Assembly (NCBI RefSeq): GCF_016495725.1
Contig: NZ_CP054705.1
Span: 2,976,001 to 3,040,000, forward strand
DNA length: 64,000 nt
DNA from: Salicibibacter cibarius
Lineage (GTDB): Bacteria > Bacillota > Bacilli > Bacillales > Marinococcaceae
Direction: 5' to 3'
The stretch's first letter is position 1. Each line of letters starts with the position of its first letter. Both the position numbers and the translations under genes were made by a program. Positions 34,578 through 46,585 of the stretch are shown piece by piece. A model generated the notes under the pieces. It searched no databases, was not told where the DNA came from, and worked only from the letters and a program-made list of their open reading frames with translations.

Positions 34578-35987
34578 TTACATTGAATGAATTGGTGTTC
34601 CTAACGCCACTTCCGCTGCTTCCATCGTAATCTCTCCGAGGGTCGGGTGGGCATGAATAGTCATCGCGACATCTTCCGCGGTCATGCCGGCTTCAATGGC
34701 AAGCCCGACTTCGGCGATCATGTCAGAGGCACTGGGGCCAGCGATTTGAGCGCCAATGACCAAACCATCATCCTTGCGTGTAACAAGTTTCATAAACCCG
34801 TCAGTATCATTAAGAGAGAGAGCCCGTCCGTTGGCCTGGAACGGAAACTTCGATGTTTTCGCTTCAAAGCCCGCTTCTTTTGCTTCATCTTCCGTATAAC
34901 CGACAGCTGCCAACTCCGGCTCCGAGAAAGCAACGAGGGGAATGCCGAGATAATCAATGGCAGACGCTTCTCCGGAAATGACTTCAGCTGCAATTTTTCC
35001 TTCGTAAGACGCTTTGTGCGCAAGCGGCGGACCATCGGTGATGTCACCGATCGCGAATATGTTGGACACGCTCGTGCGCGCTTCCTTGTCGGTTTGAATG
35101 AGTCCTTTATCGTCCATTTCAACGCCGATTTGCTCGAGGCCAAGCTCTTCCGTATTCGGTTTGCGTCCAACGCTTACGAGCACATAATCGGCATCGATTT
35201 TTTGTTCTTCACCTTTAACATCGGCCGTTACTGTCACGCCGTCATCTTTTTCTTCCACACCACTGGCCATTGCTTGTGTGTAGAACGTGACGCCTTTATT
35301 TTTCAAACGGCGTTGAACGAGTTGGGACATTTGCTTCTCAAACCCGCCGAGGATTCGTTTTTCTCCCTCGAGAACGGTCACTTCCGTTCCGAAATTGGCA
35401 TAGGCGCCTGCCAACTCAATGCCGATATAGCCGCCGCCGATGACGACGAGTTTTTCCGGGATATCCTCCAATGCCAACGCGCCCGAGGAATCGATCACCC
35501 GATCGCTATATTTAAAATTGGGCAACTCAATCGGCTGAGAGCCTGTAGCGATGATACAGTTTTTAAACTTGTAAGATTGTCCGCTGTTATTCTCGCTTGA
35601 AACACGCACAGTGTCCTTGTCGGAGAGGTAAGCTTCTCCCTGCACAACGTTCACTTTGTTTCCCTTCAACAAGCTTTGGACACCGCCCGTCAATTTTTGG
35701 ACAACGCCGCTTTTCCATTCTTGAACTTTGGAAAAATCAACGGAGACGTTTTCCGCCTTAATGCCGAGTTCATCATTTCCTTGCGCTTTTTCGTAACTGT
35801 GCCCGGCCTCAATTAAAGCTTTTGACGGGATGCAGCCAACGTTTAGGCAAACGCCTCCCAAGTTCCCTTTTTCCACGATGGTGACGGACTGTCCGAGTTG
35901 GGCGGCACGAATCGCCGCCACGTATCCCCCGGGACCGGACCCGATGATAATCGTATCCACTTCTTCTGCCAGATCTCCTACAACCAT
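34578..35987 (-). CDS. pdhD: Dihydrolipoamide dehydrogenase (E3)
   Basis: 469 residues; re-oxidises lipoamide of the pyruvate dehydrogenase complex, passing electrons to NAD. FAD site [20 protein letters not shown], redox disulfide [18 protein letters not shown] site [13 protein letters not shown], and active-site HAHPTLGE at the C-terminus. Last gene of pdhABCD, 4 bp after pdhC. Confidence 0.97.
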   Translation of the reverse strand: MVVGDLAEEVDTIIIGSGPGGYVAAIRAAQLGQSVTIVEKGNLGGVCLNVGCIPSKALIEAGHSYEKAQGNDELGIKAENVSVDFSKVQEWKSGVVQKLTGGVQSLLKGNKVNVVQGEAYLSDKDTVRVSSENNSGQSYKFKNCIIATGSQPIELPNFKYSDRVIDSSGALALEDIPEKLVVIGGGYIGIELAGAYANFGTEVTVLEGEKRILGGFEKQMSQLVQRRLKNKGVTFYTQAMASGVEEKDDGVTVTADVKGEEQKIDADYVLVSVGRKPNTEELGLEQIGVEMDDKGLIQTDKEARTSVSNIFAIGDITDGPPLAHKASYEGKIAAEVISGEASAIDYLGIPLVAFSEPELAAVGYTEDEAKEAGFEAKTSKFPFQANGRALSLNDTDGFMKLVTRKDDGLVIGAQIAGPSASDMIAEVGLAIEAGMTAEDVAMTIHAHPTLGEITMEAAEVALGTPIHSM

Positions 35988-35991
35988 TGTT

Positions 35992-37275
35992 TTACCCCTC
36001 CATCATTATTAATTCCGGATCGTTAAGCAAACGTTTCACATGATTTAACGCTTGCTGTGCAGTCACCCCATCAATCAGGCGGTGATCATAACTTAACGAT
36101 AACGCAAGCATCGGGCGAACGACAACTTCCCCGTCTCGGACGACTGCTTTTTCCTCGATACGGCCAATCCCGAGAATCGCGACTTCCGGATGATTGATAA
36201 CCGGCGTGAAAAAAGCCCCATTGGCCGAGCCGACATTGGAAATCGTACTCGTTCCGCCTTGCATATCCGTGCTCGCTAATTTTCCGTCTTTTGCTTTTTG
36301 GGCAAGTTCATTAATCTCATCGGCGAGCATGAAAATTGATTTGCGATCCGCTTGTCCAACAACCGGGACCATTAGCCCTCGATCGGTGTCTGCGGCAATG
36401 CCGACATTGAAATCCTTTTTGTAAACAATTTCTTCGTTTTCATCGTCAATGGAGGCGTTTAGCACCGGGTATTCCCTTAACGCGGATGTGTATGCTTTTA
36501 CGACATACGGCAAGTACGTAAGCTTAATGTCTTTTTCAGCCGCCACCGGCTTAAATCGTTTCCGGTTTGCCACGAGCGCACTTACTTCCACTTCATCCAT
36601 GTGCGTGACGTGCGGCGCGGTACGCTTGCTGTGCACCATCGCGTTCGCAATTGTTTTGCGTATGCCTTTAAGCGGCACGCGTTCTTCCGATACATCGGCT
36701 GCTGCTTTCGGTGCGGCTTCTTTTTCTTCCGCCGGTTTCTCCGCTTGTTCTCCCGCTTCAGAATCTCCGCTCATGAAGGCATCGACGTCGTCTTTTAAGA
36801 CTCGCCCGTTTCTGCCCGTTCCTTTTACGTCTATGATGTTTACGTTTTGTTCGCGGGCGTATTTACGGACCGAGGGCATGGCAATGACCCGTTTATTGTC
36901 CTCGTCGCTGTCTTCCTGTTGCCCTTCGTCTTTTTTGTCTTCTTTTTCAGCGGCTTCTTCTTCTTTCTTTTCATCGTCCGATTTACTTTCAGCCGCGGAC
37001 GGCTCGTCCTCGTTGTTATCTTCCTCTTCAGGTCCGCTGCCGTCATCGATCGTGATAATAACGTCTCCGACCGTTACAGTGGTGTTTTCTTCTACTTTCA
37101 CATCTAAAATCGTTCCGTCTACCGGAGAAGGAATTTCGACGACGGCTTTGTCATTTTGCACTTCACAGAGAACATCATCTTCTTCGACTTTGTCCCCTTT
37201 TTTCACAAACCATGTGACGATCTCGCCTTCATGAATCCCCTCCCCAATATCTGGGAGTTCAAATTTATAAGCCAC
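35992..37275 (-). CDS. pdhC: Dihydrolipoamide acetyltransferase (E2)
   Basis: 427 residues. An N-terminal lipoyl domain carries the lipoylated lysine in [14 protein letters not shown] long acidic, Lys/Glu-rich linker comes next, then an E1/E3-binding domain ([29 protein letters not shown]). The C-terminal catalytic domain has SYDHRLIDG. It forms the core of the complex. The linker is much more acidic than the usual Ala/Pro linker. Confidence 0.97.
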   Translation of the reverse strand: MAYKFELPDIGEGIHEGEIVTWFVKKGDKVEEDDVLCEVQNDKAVVEIPSPVDGTILDVKVEENTTVTVGDVIITIDDGSGPEEEDNNEDEPSAAESKSDDEKKEEEAAEKEDKKDEGQQEDSDEDNKRVIAMPSVRKYAREQNVNIIDVKGTGRNGRVLKDDVDAFMSGDSEAGEQAEKPAEEKEAAPKAAADVSEERVPLKGIRKTIANAMVHSKRTAPHVTHMDEVEVSALVANRKRFKPVAAEKDIKLTYLPYVVKAYTSALREYPVLNASIDDENEEIVYKKDFNVGIAADTDRGLMVPVVGQADRKSIFMLADEINELAQKAKDGKLASTDMQGGTSTISNVGSANGAFFTPVINHPEVAILGIGRIEEKAVVRDGEVVVRPMLALSLSYDHRLIDGVTAQQALNHVKRLLNDPELIMMEG

Positions 37276-37326
37276 TCACAAGGACCTCCTTTTCAATGAT
37301 CACTCGGCGCCTCAAGCATTGTTTTT

Positions 37327-38303
37327 CTAAAAATCGATCGTTGCTTTCGCTTTTTCGACAATATCATTGTGATCCGGCAACCAAACATCTTCATCGGATG
37401 CAAACGGATAGACAGTGTCCGGAGCTGTCACTCGTGCCACCGGCGCTTCCAAATGCAAAATGGCACGTTCACTGATTTCTGCGGAAATGCCGGCTGCAAC
37501 CCCTGCTTGCCGTTGCGCTTCCTGGATGACGACCGCGCGGTTCGTCTTTTTCACCGACTCGATGATCGTATCAAGGTCCACGGGGCTTACCGTCCGCAAG
37601 TCAATGACTTCCGCTTCAATGTTTTCTTCGCTCAACTGTTCAGCCGCTTTCAGGGCGGAATGAACCATCGCGCCGTAAGCGATGAGCGTAATGTCGTTGC
37701 CTTCCCGCTTGATATCGGCTTTATCAAGATCGATCGTATACCCTTCTTCAGGAACCTCTCCTTTTAAGGAACGATAGAGCTTCATATGCTCCAAGTAAAA
37801 AACAGGATCATCGGAGCGGATACTGGAAATGAGCAATCCTTTTGCATCATACGGTGTTGACGGGACGACTACCCGTATGCCAGGGGTTTGCGCCATCAAC
37901 CCTTCCAGGCTGTCCGGATGCAATTCGGGCGTTTTCACACCCCCGCCGAACGGCGCCCGTACCGTAATAGGACTATTGTAATACCCGCCAGTGCGATAAT
38001 GCATCCGTGACATTTGCCCGGCGAGGCCGTCCATGACTTCAAAAATAAAGCCGATAAACTGAATTTCCATAATCGGCCGGAAACCGGTGACACCCAATCC
38101 AATGGCGAGGCCGCCGATACCGGATTCTGCAAGCGGCGTGTCAAAAACACGGTCTTCGCCGAATTCTTTTTGCAAGCCTTCCGTTGCCCGGAATACACCG
38201 CCATAATAGCCGACATCTTCACCGAAAAGAAGAACGTCTTCATCATTTTTCAATTCCGTGCGCATGGCATCTGTTATTGCCTGTATCATCGTCATTTCTG
38301 CCA

Positions 38304-38304
<1 letters not shown>
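37327..38304 (-). CDS. pdhB: Pyruvate dehydrogenase E1 beta subunit
   Basis: 325 residues. [33 protein letters not shown] and [19 protein letters not shown] are typical of the TPP-dependent transketolase-like beta subunit. Its ATG overlaps the pdhA stop by one base, indicating coupling. Confidence 0.97.
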
Positions 38305-39688
<1,384 letters not shown>

Positions 39689-40339
39689 TCAATCGTGCCC
39701 CAATCCCGCGAATCGATAAAATTCTTCTTTTCGGTCGTTAAATGTGACCGTTTGTTCGTTGAACGTTTCTTTATGGCGATCAACGGTCTCATATGTATCG
39801 TTAATGGTGTCCACGTGCGCTTCCAAATCCTCAAACGCCAAATCCTCATCCACGAGCATCTCATAAAGCTCCCGGTCCAACCGTAGCCCTTCCATGTATG
39901 CCTCATATAGATCACTGTGCGCTTCATACCGCTGTTCCATAACACCGATCACGGACTCTGCCTTTTCCCGTGCTTCCTCATCGTCAATCTCCCGGACATG
40001 AACGGCTCCTTCTTCAACTTCTTGATATGCCCGGGAAAGACTTTTTCTTTCCGTATTCATGCGCTCTTCCCGTTCATCAACGTAGGCAGTTGCTTCATTG
40101 GCGAGGGTTCCTATATCATCCATCTCCGCTAGGCCTAATTCGATCATTTCCTCAAATCGTTCTTTTTCCGCTTCTTCCGCGGCAACAATAGCCTCTTGTT
40201 GCTCTACAAACGGTTCTTCCAACTCCACCGCTTCTTCCAAATGCATTTGCAGGCTTTGCTCCGGTGCATGACAGGCCGATAATGCCAAAAGCATCGAAAC
40301 CCCTAGCCCGCACACAATGGTGTGAACCTTTGTTTTCAC
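39689..40339 (-). CDS. ykyA: YkyA-like cell-wall-binding lipoprotein
   Basis: 216 residues. GTG start, lipobox (LALSAC), then an almost fully helical, Glu-rich mature region with heptad character (EEPFVEQQEAIVAAEEAEKE), typical of the YkyA family. Position between pdhA and def is as in B. subtilis. Role at the cell surface is not established. Confidence 0.85.
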   Translation of the reverse strand: MKTKVHTIVCGLGVSMLLALSACHAPEQSLQMHLEEAVELEEPFVEQQEAIVAAEEAEKERFEEMIELGLAEMDDIGTLANEATAYVDEREERMNTERKSLSRAYQEVEEGAVHVREIDDEEAREKAESVIGVMEQRYEAHSDLYEAYMEGLRLDRELYEMLVDEDLAFEDLEAHVDTINDTYETVDRHKETFNEQTVTFNDRKEEFYRFAGLGHD

Positions 40340-40535
40340 GACCCAACCTCCTCACATCGAATCAGTCGCGTTCGTTGTTATCATATAGTATTTGGAAAAC
40401 GCTTGCAAAAACGGAGCCCGCATTCTTTATCAAAAATTTGGGTGTTTAACCAAACAATATGGATTATTTTGCATAAAGTGTAGCGTAAGCGCTCATAAAG
40501 CGCAGGAGCGTAAACATTAAAGGAGGGGTTTCTCC

Positions 40536-40700
40536 ATGTCATTTGGTTACGGCGGATTCGGCGGAATGGGCTACGGTGGCTACGGCGGATTTTGCCAAGG
40601 CGGCTACGGCGGTCAACGCGGTGGCGGATTCGCGCTCATCGTTGTCCTCTTCATCCTGCTCATTATCGTAGGGGCTGCGTACACGCCCGTAAAAAAATAG
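40536..40700 (+). CDS. YjcZ-family Gly/Tyr-rich sporulation miniprotein
   Basis: 54 residues. An N-terminal repeat of GGYG/GGFGG units is followed by GGGFALIVVLFILLIIVGAA, the signature membrane segment of YjcZ-type small proteins associated with spores of bacilli. The RBS AAAGGAGGGG lies 7 nt before the ATG. It is below the length cut of many gene finders. Confidence 0.9.
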   Translation: MSFGYGGFGGMGYGGYGGFCQGGYGGQRGGGFALIVVLFILLIIVGAAYTPVKK

Positions 40701-40705
40701 TAACA

Positions 40706-40799
40706 TTAGAAAACTTGGCTTTTCGCCAAGCTTTTATGGCGAAAAGCCTTAGTTGCACTTATGTAGGTAAGAAAATTGATTTATACTTTCCTACCTATC
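40706..40799 (+). repeat. R1 repeat copy h
   Basis: Full-length R1 (module I GGCTTTTCGCCA / TGGCGAAAAGCC, module II AGGTAAGAAAAT / ACTTTCCTACCT), 5 bp after the YjcZ-like stop codon. Confidence 0.9.
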
Positions 40800-40802
40800 A
40801 TG

Positions 40803-40841
40803 AAAAAACGGCACTTTGCACGGGGAGCAGAGTGCCGTTGT
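40803..40841 (+). terminator. Hairpin after R1 copy h
   Basis: ACGGCACT and AGTGCCGT pair around a GC-rich loop, between the YjcZ-like gene and def. No long T-run follows on the plus strand; an A-run precedes it, so it may work better on the minus strand. Confidence 0.5.
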
Positions 40842-41011
40842 CATGCATGCCATGACTTTTTTTACTTTTGTTGAATTTGTACTTCTGCTATAATAAAGGA
40901 GAAATAACCGTTGCAATATCAACAAACGAGCACTTGTTTTTACAGCTTTTAAAATCCGCGCATGCCTCATTAACATATTAGAAAAAAGTCATCAAAAGGA
41001 GGCGCAACAAT

Positions 41012-41557
41012 TTGATTACGATGAAAGACATTGTGCGCGAGGGAAACCCGGTGCTTCGGGAAGTCTCTCAATCTGTAAACATTCCGCCATCGAAAGAGGA
41101 CCGTGAATTGTTGCAGAAGATGTTGGATTTTCTCATCAACAGCCAAGACCCTGACATCGCTGAAAAATATGATCTTCGGCCGGGCAGCGGTTTAGCAGCT
41201 CCACAATTAGGGGTGCCAAAACGGATGTTTGCCATGCATGTGACCGATGACCGCGAACGTTTGCATAGCTATGGGTTCTTCAACCCTCGTATCATTAGCC
41301 ACTCCATGGAGGAAACCCACCTAGAAAATGGTGAGGGATGCCTCTCCGTTGATCGAGAAGTGGAAGGCATCGTGCCCAGGTACGCACGCTTGAAACTGCA
41401 AGCACGGACACTGGAGGATGAGGAAGTGGTTTTAAGGTTCAGAGGGTTGCCCGCGATCGTCGCCCAACATGAGATCGACCATTTGAACGGCGTCATGTTT
41501 TATGACCGCATTGAAGATTACACCGGCCCGTACAAAAAAACAGCACCTACCATTTAG
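41012..41557 (+). CDS. def: Peptide deformylase
   Basis: 181 residues; removes the formyl group from nascent proteins. The three metal/active-site motifs are intact: GSGLAAPQLGV, EGCLSVD and QHEIDHLNG. The TTG start follows AAAAGGAGG. It corresponds to DefB/YkrB by position next to ykrA and ykyA. Confidence 0.96.
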   Translation: MITMKDIVREGNPVLREVSQSVNIPPSKEDRELLQKMLDFLINSQDPDIAEKYDLRPGSGLAAPQLGVPKRMFAMHVTDDRERLHSYGFFNPRIISHSMEETHLENGEGCLSVDREVEGIVPRYARLKLQARTLEDEEVVLRFRGLPAIVAQHEIDHLNGVMFYDRIEDYTGPYKKTAPTI

Positions 41558-41563
41558 AAAGGC

Positions 41564-41604
41564 TTGACTCATCGCCAGGATGGCGATAGTCAAAGTCTTG
41601 CTTG
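41564..41604. terminator. Inverted repeat after def
   Basis: TTGACTCATCGCC and GGCGATAGTCAA pair with one bulged base. There is no T-run, so termination is not certain. Confidence 0.45.
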
Positions 41605-41644
41605 TTCTATCGTCCGAACAATTTGTATTTTCTGATAGCGTTAA

Positions 41645-41677
41645 AAAAGAAGGAGCCACTTTGCCCCTTCTTTTCAG
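41645..41677. terminator. Terminator between def and ykrA
   Basis: AAAGAAGGAGCC and GGCCCCTTCTTT-like arms pair imperfectly around CACTTT, with A and T tracts on both sides. Confidence 0.7.
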
Positions 41678-41680
41678 GCA

Positions 41681-42451
41681 TCACGTTAAAAGTCCCAGCT
41701 TTTTCAACCCGTTGGCAATCCCATCATCATGAACAGCCGTTGTTGTAAAATCTGCAGCTTCTTTCGCTTCTTTCATCCCATTTCCCATTGCTACCCCTGT
41801 ACCTGCAAACTCGAGCATTTCAATATCATTGAGCGCGTCACCGAACGCGAATGTATCCTTTATATCCACGTGCAGAATATCTGCGGCTTTTTGCACCCCT
41901 TTAGCTTTAGACCCGGCAACCGGCAAGACATCTACCGAAAAATCATGCCAACGCACAAAATCAAAATCCTGATATTTGTCATACGTAAAAGCTTCGTGCT
42001 CGGCCGCGAACAATAACGCCTGATAAATATCCCCTTGTCGCGGATGAATGCTAATCGACGGATACGGCATTTTAAGTTCCCCTAAACATTGAGTAATTCT
42101 AGGGTTATCTTTCACATCCGTCAGCGCGCTTTTATGATCCATAAACACCATCACATGTTGCTCTTTCAAAGCATCTTCATGTAGTTGTTCCAATGCTCGT
42201 TGTTGGAGTGATCTGGCTAAGACAATCTCCCCATTCACCACCACATAAGAACCGTTAAAACTGACGAAGGTATCAATAGCCAACTCTTTTCTCAATTGCT
42301 CAAACATGAACGGCGCTCTTCCTGTCGCAATCGCTACTTCATGGCCCCTTTCCTTTAAAGCGCGAATCGCTTTTTTCGCGGTAGCGGGAATCTTTTTGCT
42401 ATCATCATACAGCGTTCCATCGATGTCAAAAAAGACCATTTTTTTCGTCAT
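41681..42451 (-). CDS. ykrA: Cof-type HAD hydrolase (YkrA)
   Basis: 256 residues. HAD motif I is FFDIDGTLYDD; a C2 cap domain follows, and motif IV is FAFGDALNDIEMLEFAGTGV. Cof-type enzymes dephosphorylate small metabolites such as sugar phosphates or flavin-type compounds; the substrate is unknown. Neighbours def and rnjA fix it as YkrA. Confidence 0.9.
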   Translation of the reverse strand: MTKKMVFFDIDGTLYDDSKKIPATAKKAIRALKERGHEVAIATGRAPFMFEQLRKELAIDTFVSFNGSYVVVNGEIVLARSLQQRALEQLHEDALKEQHVMVFMDHKSALTDVKDNPRITQCLGELKMPYPSISIHPRQGDIYQALLFAAEHEAFTYDKYQDFDFVRWHDFSVDVLPVAGSKAKGVQKAADILHVDIKDTFAFGDALNDIEMLEFAGTGVAMGNGMKEAKEAADFTTTAVHDDGIANGLKKLGLLT

Positions 42452-42635
42452 GCGGCTTTCTCCTTCTCCTTTTTATCTATCCTTATTATGACTGAACTTT
42501 CGTTTCTTGAAAAGCATAGGTTGCCTTCCATAAATTTACTGGCACATTTCGGGGGAATTCTACACAAAATAAAGCAAAGACTATTTTTTGATGCGTTGCA
42601 CGTTACATGGGAATAATGATTAGGAGGGATAAAAG

Positions 42636-42713
42636 ATGCTGAAAAAATTAAAAGAAAAGTTGCGCAAACGGTATCGCTCTCTTCTTCCCAAGCACCGGTC
42701 CATTCGCACGTAA
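42636..42713 (+). CDS. Basic 25-residue micropeptide
   Basis: ATG at 42636, 7 nt after AGGAGGG, then MLKKLKEKLRKRYRSLLPK and six more residues to a TAA at 42711-42713. It has about 11 Lys/Arg and could form an amphipathic helix. The strong ribosome site is the main support; no homologue is known to me. Confidence 0.45.
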   Translation: MLKKLKEKLRKRYRSLLPKHRSIRT

Positions 42714-42798
42714 CGGCATGTCACATGGAAATCCTTAGCAATTGTTTGCTTTCTTTAAAAAAGTAAGCTATACTGGAAGAACTGGAATCAGCGTCGGC

Positions 42799-42871
42799 AA
42801 CATGCATAAGCCCTCCCGCCATCATGAATCTCGGCCAAGCATATTCATGATGGCAAGCGAGAATGCATGTT
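42799..42871 (+). promoter_or_regulatory. Long hairpin in the rpoY-rnjA leader
   Basis: The arms AACATGCAT (42799) and ATGCATGTT (42863) enclose GCCATCATGAAT (42818) and ATTCATGATGGC (42843). All 21 pairs are perfect across an interrupted stem. It lies about 155 nt before rpoY. It is not followed by a T-run, so it is a leader structure rather than a terminator. Confidence 0.6.
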
Positions 42872-43025
42872 CAGAACGTTGATAAAGACGGAACGTAGAT
42901 ATAAAATCGGGTTGAGTCCGATTGTTAAACACATGTCTATATAATGAATGCATTCGTTACTCATACCATGAGAACGATGCTTTTCGTCTGCCTATAAAAA
43001 CGATTGCACGAAGGAGTGATTTTCC

Positions 43026-43235
43026 GTGATTTTTAAAGTATTGTACCAACAAAATTATGATGAGATGCCAGTGCGCGAAAAAACCGAAACGCTTTTTATT
43101 GAAGGAGACTCAAAACAAGATGTGAGAAAAAAGCTTGCCGAAGACCATATTAATATTGAATTAGTTCAGCCATTATCGGATGCGCATCTTGAATATGAAC
43201 AAAAAAGCGAAGATTTTAAGGTGGAAAAACGATAA
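43026..43235 (+). CDS. rpoY: RNA polymerase epsilon subunit
   Basis: 69 residues. MIFKVLYQQNYDEMPVREKT is the YkzG/RpoY family start. In bacilli this small subunit binds RNA polymerase and is encoded directly before rnjA, as here (adjacent, no gap). AAGGAG lies 8 nt before the start. Confidence 0.95.
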   Translation: MIFKVLYQQNYDEMPVREKTETLFIEGDSKQDVRKKLAEDHINIELVQPLSDAHLEYEQKSEDFKVEKR

Positions 43236-44903
43236 ATGAAACAGTTACAAAATGACCAAGTTGCTGTTTTTGCCCTTGGAGGGCTTGGCGAAATCGGCAA
43301 GAATACGTATGCGATCGAATACAAAGATGAAATTATCGTTATTGATGCAGGAATCATGTTTCCGGAAGATGAATTGCTCGGCATTGATTACGTGATCCCC
43401 GATTACACGTATTTATCTCGAAATGAGGAAAAAATTAAAGGTGTTTTTATTACCCATGGCCATGAAGACCATATCGGTGGCATCCCTTATTTGTTACGGG
43501 AAGTGAACGTTCCCATCTATGGAGGGAAATTGGCGATTGGCCTCTTGCGCGGGAAACTGGAAGAGCATGGCTTGCTGCGCAAGACGACACTGAAAGAATT
43601 GGAAGAAGACGATGTCATTACATTCAAACACACATCGATTTCTTTATTCCGAACGACCCACAGCATTCCCGATTCGTTAGGCGTTGTTGTGCACACCCCT
43701 GAAGGAAACATCGTGCACACCGGGGACTTTAAATTTGATTTCACCCCGGTCGGGGAACCGGCAAATCTAACGAAAATGGCGAAAATCGGGGAAGAAGGCG
43801 TGCTATGCCTTTTGTCTGACAGCACAAACAGTGAAGTGCCCGAATTTACGATGCCGGAACGAAAAGTCGGCGAAAGCATCGACCATATTTTCAGGGAAGA
43901 AGACGGGCGCATTATTTTCGCTACGTTCGCGTCCAACATCCACCGGCTGCAGCAAGTCGTGGAATCAGCGGTCACGTACGGAAGAAAAATTGCTGTCTTT
44001 GGCCGCAGCATGGAATCGGCGATCACGATCGGGCAAGAGCTCGGGTATATTCGCGCGCCGAAAGATACATTTGTGGACAACAGCCAAATCAACCGTTTGC
44101 CTGACAATGAATTAACTATCCTTTGTACAGGCAGTCAAGGCGAACCAATGGCAGCACTTTCAAGAATTGCCCATGGTACCCACCGGCAAATTCAAATTAT
44201 CCCTGGGGATACGGTCGTATTTTCCAGCTCTCCGATCCCCGGAAACGCCTTAAGCGTCAACAAAATTATTAACCAATTGTTCCGTGCCGGGGCGAATGTC
44301 ATCCACGGTCCGTTAAACGATATCCATACATCGGGACACGGCGGCCAGCAAGAGCAAAAGCTTATGCTTCGTCTCATGAAGCCGAAGTACTTTCTCCCGA
44401 TTCACGGGGAATACCGCATGCTCGTCAATCACAAAAAGTTGGGCGTTGATTGCGACATCCCGGAAGACCACATTTTTCTTATGGAGATTGGTGAAGTACT
44501 CGCTTTGCGCAGTAATGAAGCGAAAAAAGTCGGCAAAGTGCCATCCGGAACCGTATACGTCGACGGAAGCGGCATCGGGGACATCGGGAACATCGTCTTA
44601 CGTGACCGTCGCATTCTTTCGGAAGAAGGGCTCGTCGTCGTGGTCGTCAGCATCGACATGAAAAACTTTAAAGTGGCCGCGGGACCGGATATCATCTCCA
44701 GAGGATTCGTCTATATGCGAGAGTCTAGCCATCTTATCCATGATGCACAGAAAATATTGGAAAAGCACATTGAAGAATTAATGAGGAAAAAGACGAGCCA
44801 ATGGTCCGAAATCAAAAATGAAATCATCGAATTGCTCAACCCATTCCTCTATGAAAAAACAAAACGCAAGCCAATGATTTTGCCGATCATCATGGAAGTG
44901 TAA
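43236..44903 (+). CDS. rnjA: Ribonuclease J1
   Basis: 555 residues; 5'-to-3' exonuclease and endonuclease for mRNA decay and rRNA maturation. The metallo-beta-lactamase motif is [14 protein letters not shown], the beta-CASP region is [16 protein letters not shown], and the later [20 protein letters not shown] and HGEYRM motifs are present. Its ribosome site (AAGGTGG) lies in the rpoY coding end, so the two are coupled. Confidence 0.97.
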   Translation: MKQLQNDQVAVFALGGLGEIGKNTYAIEYKDEIIVIDAGIMFPEDELLGIDYVIPDYTYLSRNEEKIKGVFITHGHEDHIGGIPYLLREVNVPIYGGKLAIGLLRGKLEEHGLLRKTTLKELEEDDVITFKHTSISLFRTTHSIPDSLGVVVHTPEGNIVHTGDFKFDFTPVGEPANLTKMAKIGEEGVLCLLSDSTNSEVPEFTMPERKVGESIDHIFREEDGRIIFATFASNIHRLQQVVESAVTYGRKIAVFGRSMESAITIGQELGYIRAPKDTFVDNSQINRLPDNELTILCTGSQGEPMAALSRIAHGTHRQIQIIPGDTVVFSSSPIPGNALSVNKIINQLFRAGANVIHGPLNDIHTSGHGGQQEQKLMLRLMKPKYFLPIHGEYRMLVNHKKLGVDCDIPEDHIFLMEIGEVLALRSNEAKKVGKVPSGTVYVDGSGIGDIGNIVLRDRRILSEEGLVVVVVSIDMKNFKVAAGPDIISRGFVYMRESSHLIHDAQKILEKHIEELMRKKTSQWSEIKNEIIELLNPFLYEKTKRKPMILPIIMEV

Positions 44904-44910
44904 GTTTTTT

Positions 44911-44951
44911 TGGCAAGTGCTCCAGTCTAATGGGAGCCTTGCTTTTTTTTG
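44911..44951 (+). terminator. Terminator after rnjA
   Basis: GGCAAGTGCTCC pairs with GGGAGCCTTGC, followed by a T-run of eight. Confidence 0.85.
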
Positions 44952-45080
44952 TCTTTTGTATTTTTCAGGAAGCCCTTAGCCCACACATTTTTTCACTTCA
45001 GCAAGATTTGACAATATGTTATACTAAGCCCCGAGTGACAGATACGCATCCAATCCCATTTCAGACAAGGAGTGATCGCA

Positions 45081-45911
45081 ATGGACGATTTATTAACCAA
45101 TCCATACGTCACCACTATATTTATGATTGTTGGGCAACTTTTGTTGGCTATTGTCGGCTATTTCATCTTCCGAGCCATCGGAGGATCGCTCATTACCCGG
45201 ACGTTTCAGCGGATGAAAGAAAAACGTAAAATGAACAACAACCGGGCACAAACGCTTGAAAAATTAGCCATGAATGTATTTTCATATACATTGCTATTCA
45301 TCGTCATCGTCATCGTGATCGATATCTTCGGTCTCCCCATCGGACCGATTCTCGCGAGCGCCGGTGTCATCGGCCTTGCCATCGGCTTTGGTGCACAAGG
45401 GCTCGTCAGTGATGTCGTTACAGGTTTTTTCCTTTTATTGGAAAAACAAATTGACGTCGAAGACTATGTAACGGTCATTGATTTGGATGGCATCGTCGAA
45501 GAAGTCGGTTTACGGACGACACGCATACGCGCGTGGGACGGCACGCTTCATTTTATCCCCAATCGTGAAATCACGAGCGTAAGCAACCATTCCCGCGGAA
45601 ACATGGAAGCGATGGTGGATGTCGGAATTTCCTTTAATGAGAATATCAGTGAAACGATGAAAGTCTTGCAAGACGCCATGAATCGTTTGGCCGAAGAAGA
45701 AGACGGTATTCTTGAAGGTCCGGACGTGCTCGGTGTCGGCTCCATCGATGAATACGATGTGAAAATTCGAATTCTCGCCTACACAGGGAACTTGCAACAG
45801 TGGGGCATCCAACGGAAAATACTCCAGGCAAGCAAAGAAGCGCTTGACGAAGCCGGTATCGAGATTCCGGTACCGCAGCAAGTGTATATACAGGAAAAAA
45901 ATAACGGTTAA
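45081..45911 (+). CDS. ykuT: MscS-family mechanosensitive channel (YkuT type)
   Basis: 276 residues with an N-terminal membrane helix, a second helix pair and the MscS pore/beta domain (GPILASAGVIGLAIGFGAQG, then DYVTVIDLDGIVEEVGLRTT). It releases solutes during osmotic downshift. The start is the ATG at 45081 after AAGGAG; GTG at 45072 is too close to it. Relevant to a salt-living cell; a second family member lies at 50.3 kb. Confidence 0.9.
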   Translation: MDDLLTNPYVTTIFMIVGQLLLAIVGYFIFRAIGGSLITRTFQRMKEKRKMNNNRAQTLEKLAMNVFSYTLLFIVIVIVIDIFGLPIGPILASAGVIGLAIGFGAQGLVSDVVTGFFLLLEKQIDVEDYVTVIDLDGIVEEVGLRTTRIRAWDGTLHFIPNREITSVSNHSRGNMEAMVDVGISFNENISETMKVLQDAMNRLAEEEDGILEGPDVLGVGSIDEYDVKIRILAYTGNLQQWGIQRKILQASKEALDEAGIEIPVPQQVYIQEKNNG

Positions 45912-45921
45912 CGGACATCAG

Positions 45922-45952
45922 GAAGATAGCCTTACGGGCTATCTTTTTTTTC
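45922..45952 (+). terminator. Terminator after ykuT
   Basis: GATAGCC and GGCTATC pair around TTACG, followed by a T-run of eight. Confidence 0.85.
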
Positions 45953-46585
45953 ATGCAAGTGATGGACACGTGTGGGTTATTTTCCCGATCCAAGCGCCGG
46001 GCTTGCGGCAAGCGTAATATCGGACAGTTTTGCTAGAGAAAGGCATGAGTGTCCGATCTAAAATCTGGGCGACTGCTGGAAGCAGAACGATAAAGGACTG
46101 CATATGGCCGATTGACACAGGGTTCGAGTATTTGCTCGATTTGTCCCGCTGTTTGAAAGTCATACTACCGCGATCCCCGTTTGGTTATTTATAGAGAAAG
46201 GACTTTTGAAACGTATCGCTAGCGGGATCAAATGATTTATCCCCTTTAGCTGATAAATCATTTGTTTTGAAAATGGAAGATCGGACACAAAAAGCGATGT
46301 GTACGAGACAACTCTCATGCTCATTCTTTTCTTTTTTGACAATCCCCTGATCGCCCTCGTAATGGCTGTCTCCATTTTTTTGACGCTTAGGGTGGCCACG
46401 GTTATCAAACGATAAATGATCTTGCCGCTTGTGGTCGGAGGTGTTTTTCACGACAGGTTGTTACATCCTGGGGCTACTGATTTATTTTTTCGATTTCGAT
46501 TGCAACCTTCTTGTTGGATTATTTATAATGGAGCAGTGTGCTTAGAAAACGCGGGGCGTTTTTCCCGCAGAAAAGAGTGCTGCTT
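45953..46585. other. Intergenic region with broken reading frames
   Basis: About 630 bp without a convincing gene. Minus-strand frames at 46160-46451 and 45951-46163 are each open for 70-90 codons but show no family I know and no good ribosome site. The composition suggests decayed coding sequence, perhaps an old mobile element; this is a guess. An inverted repeat AATGATTTATC/GATAAATCATT lies at about 46231-46263. Confidence 0.35.

Noticed and set aside
40803-40841. A strong plus-strand terminator after R1 copy h
   Set aside because: The stem is good but no T-run follows on the plus strand, so I list it only with moderate confidence.
46185-46451. An 88-codon minus-strand frame that could be a transposase fragment
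   Set aside because: Two competing frames overlap, neither has a ribosome site, and I recognise no family; kept only as a note in the intergenic entry.
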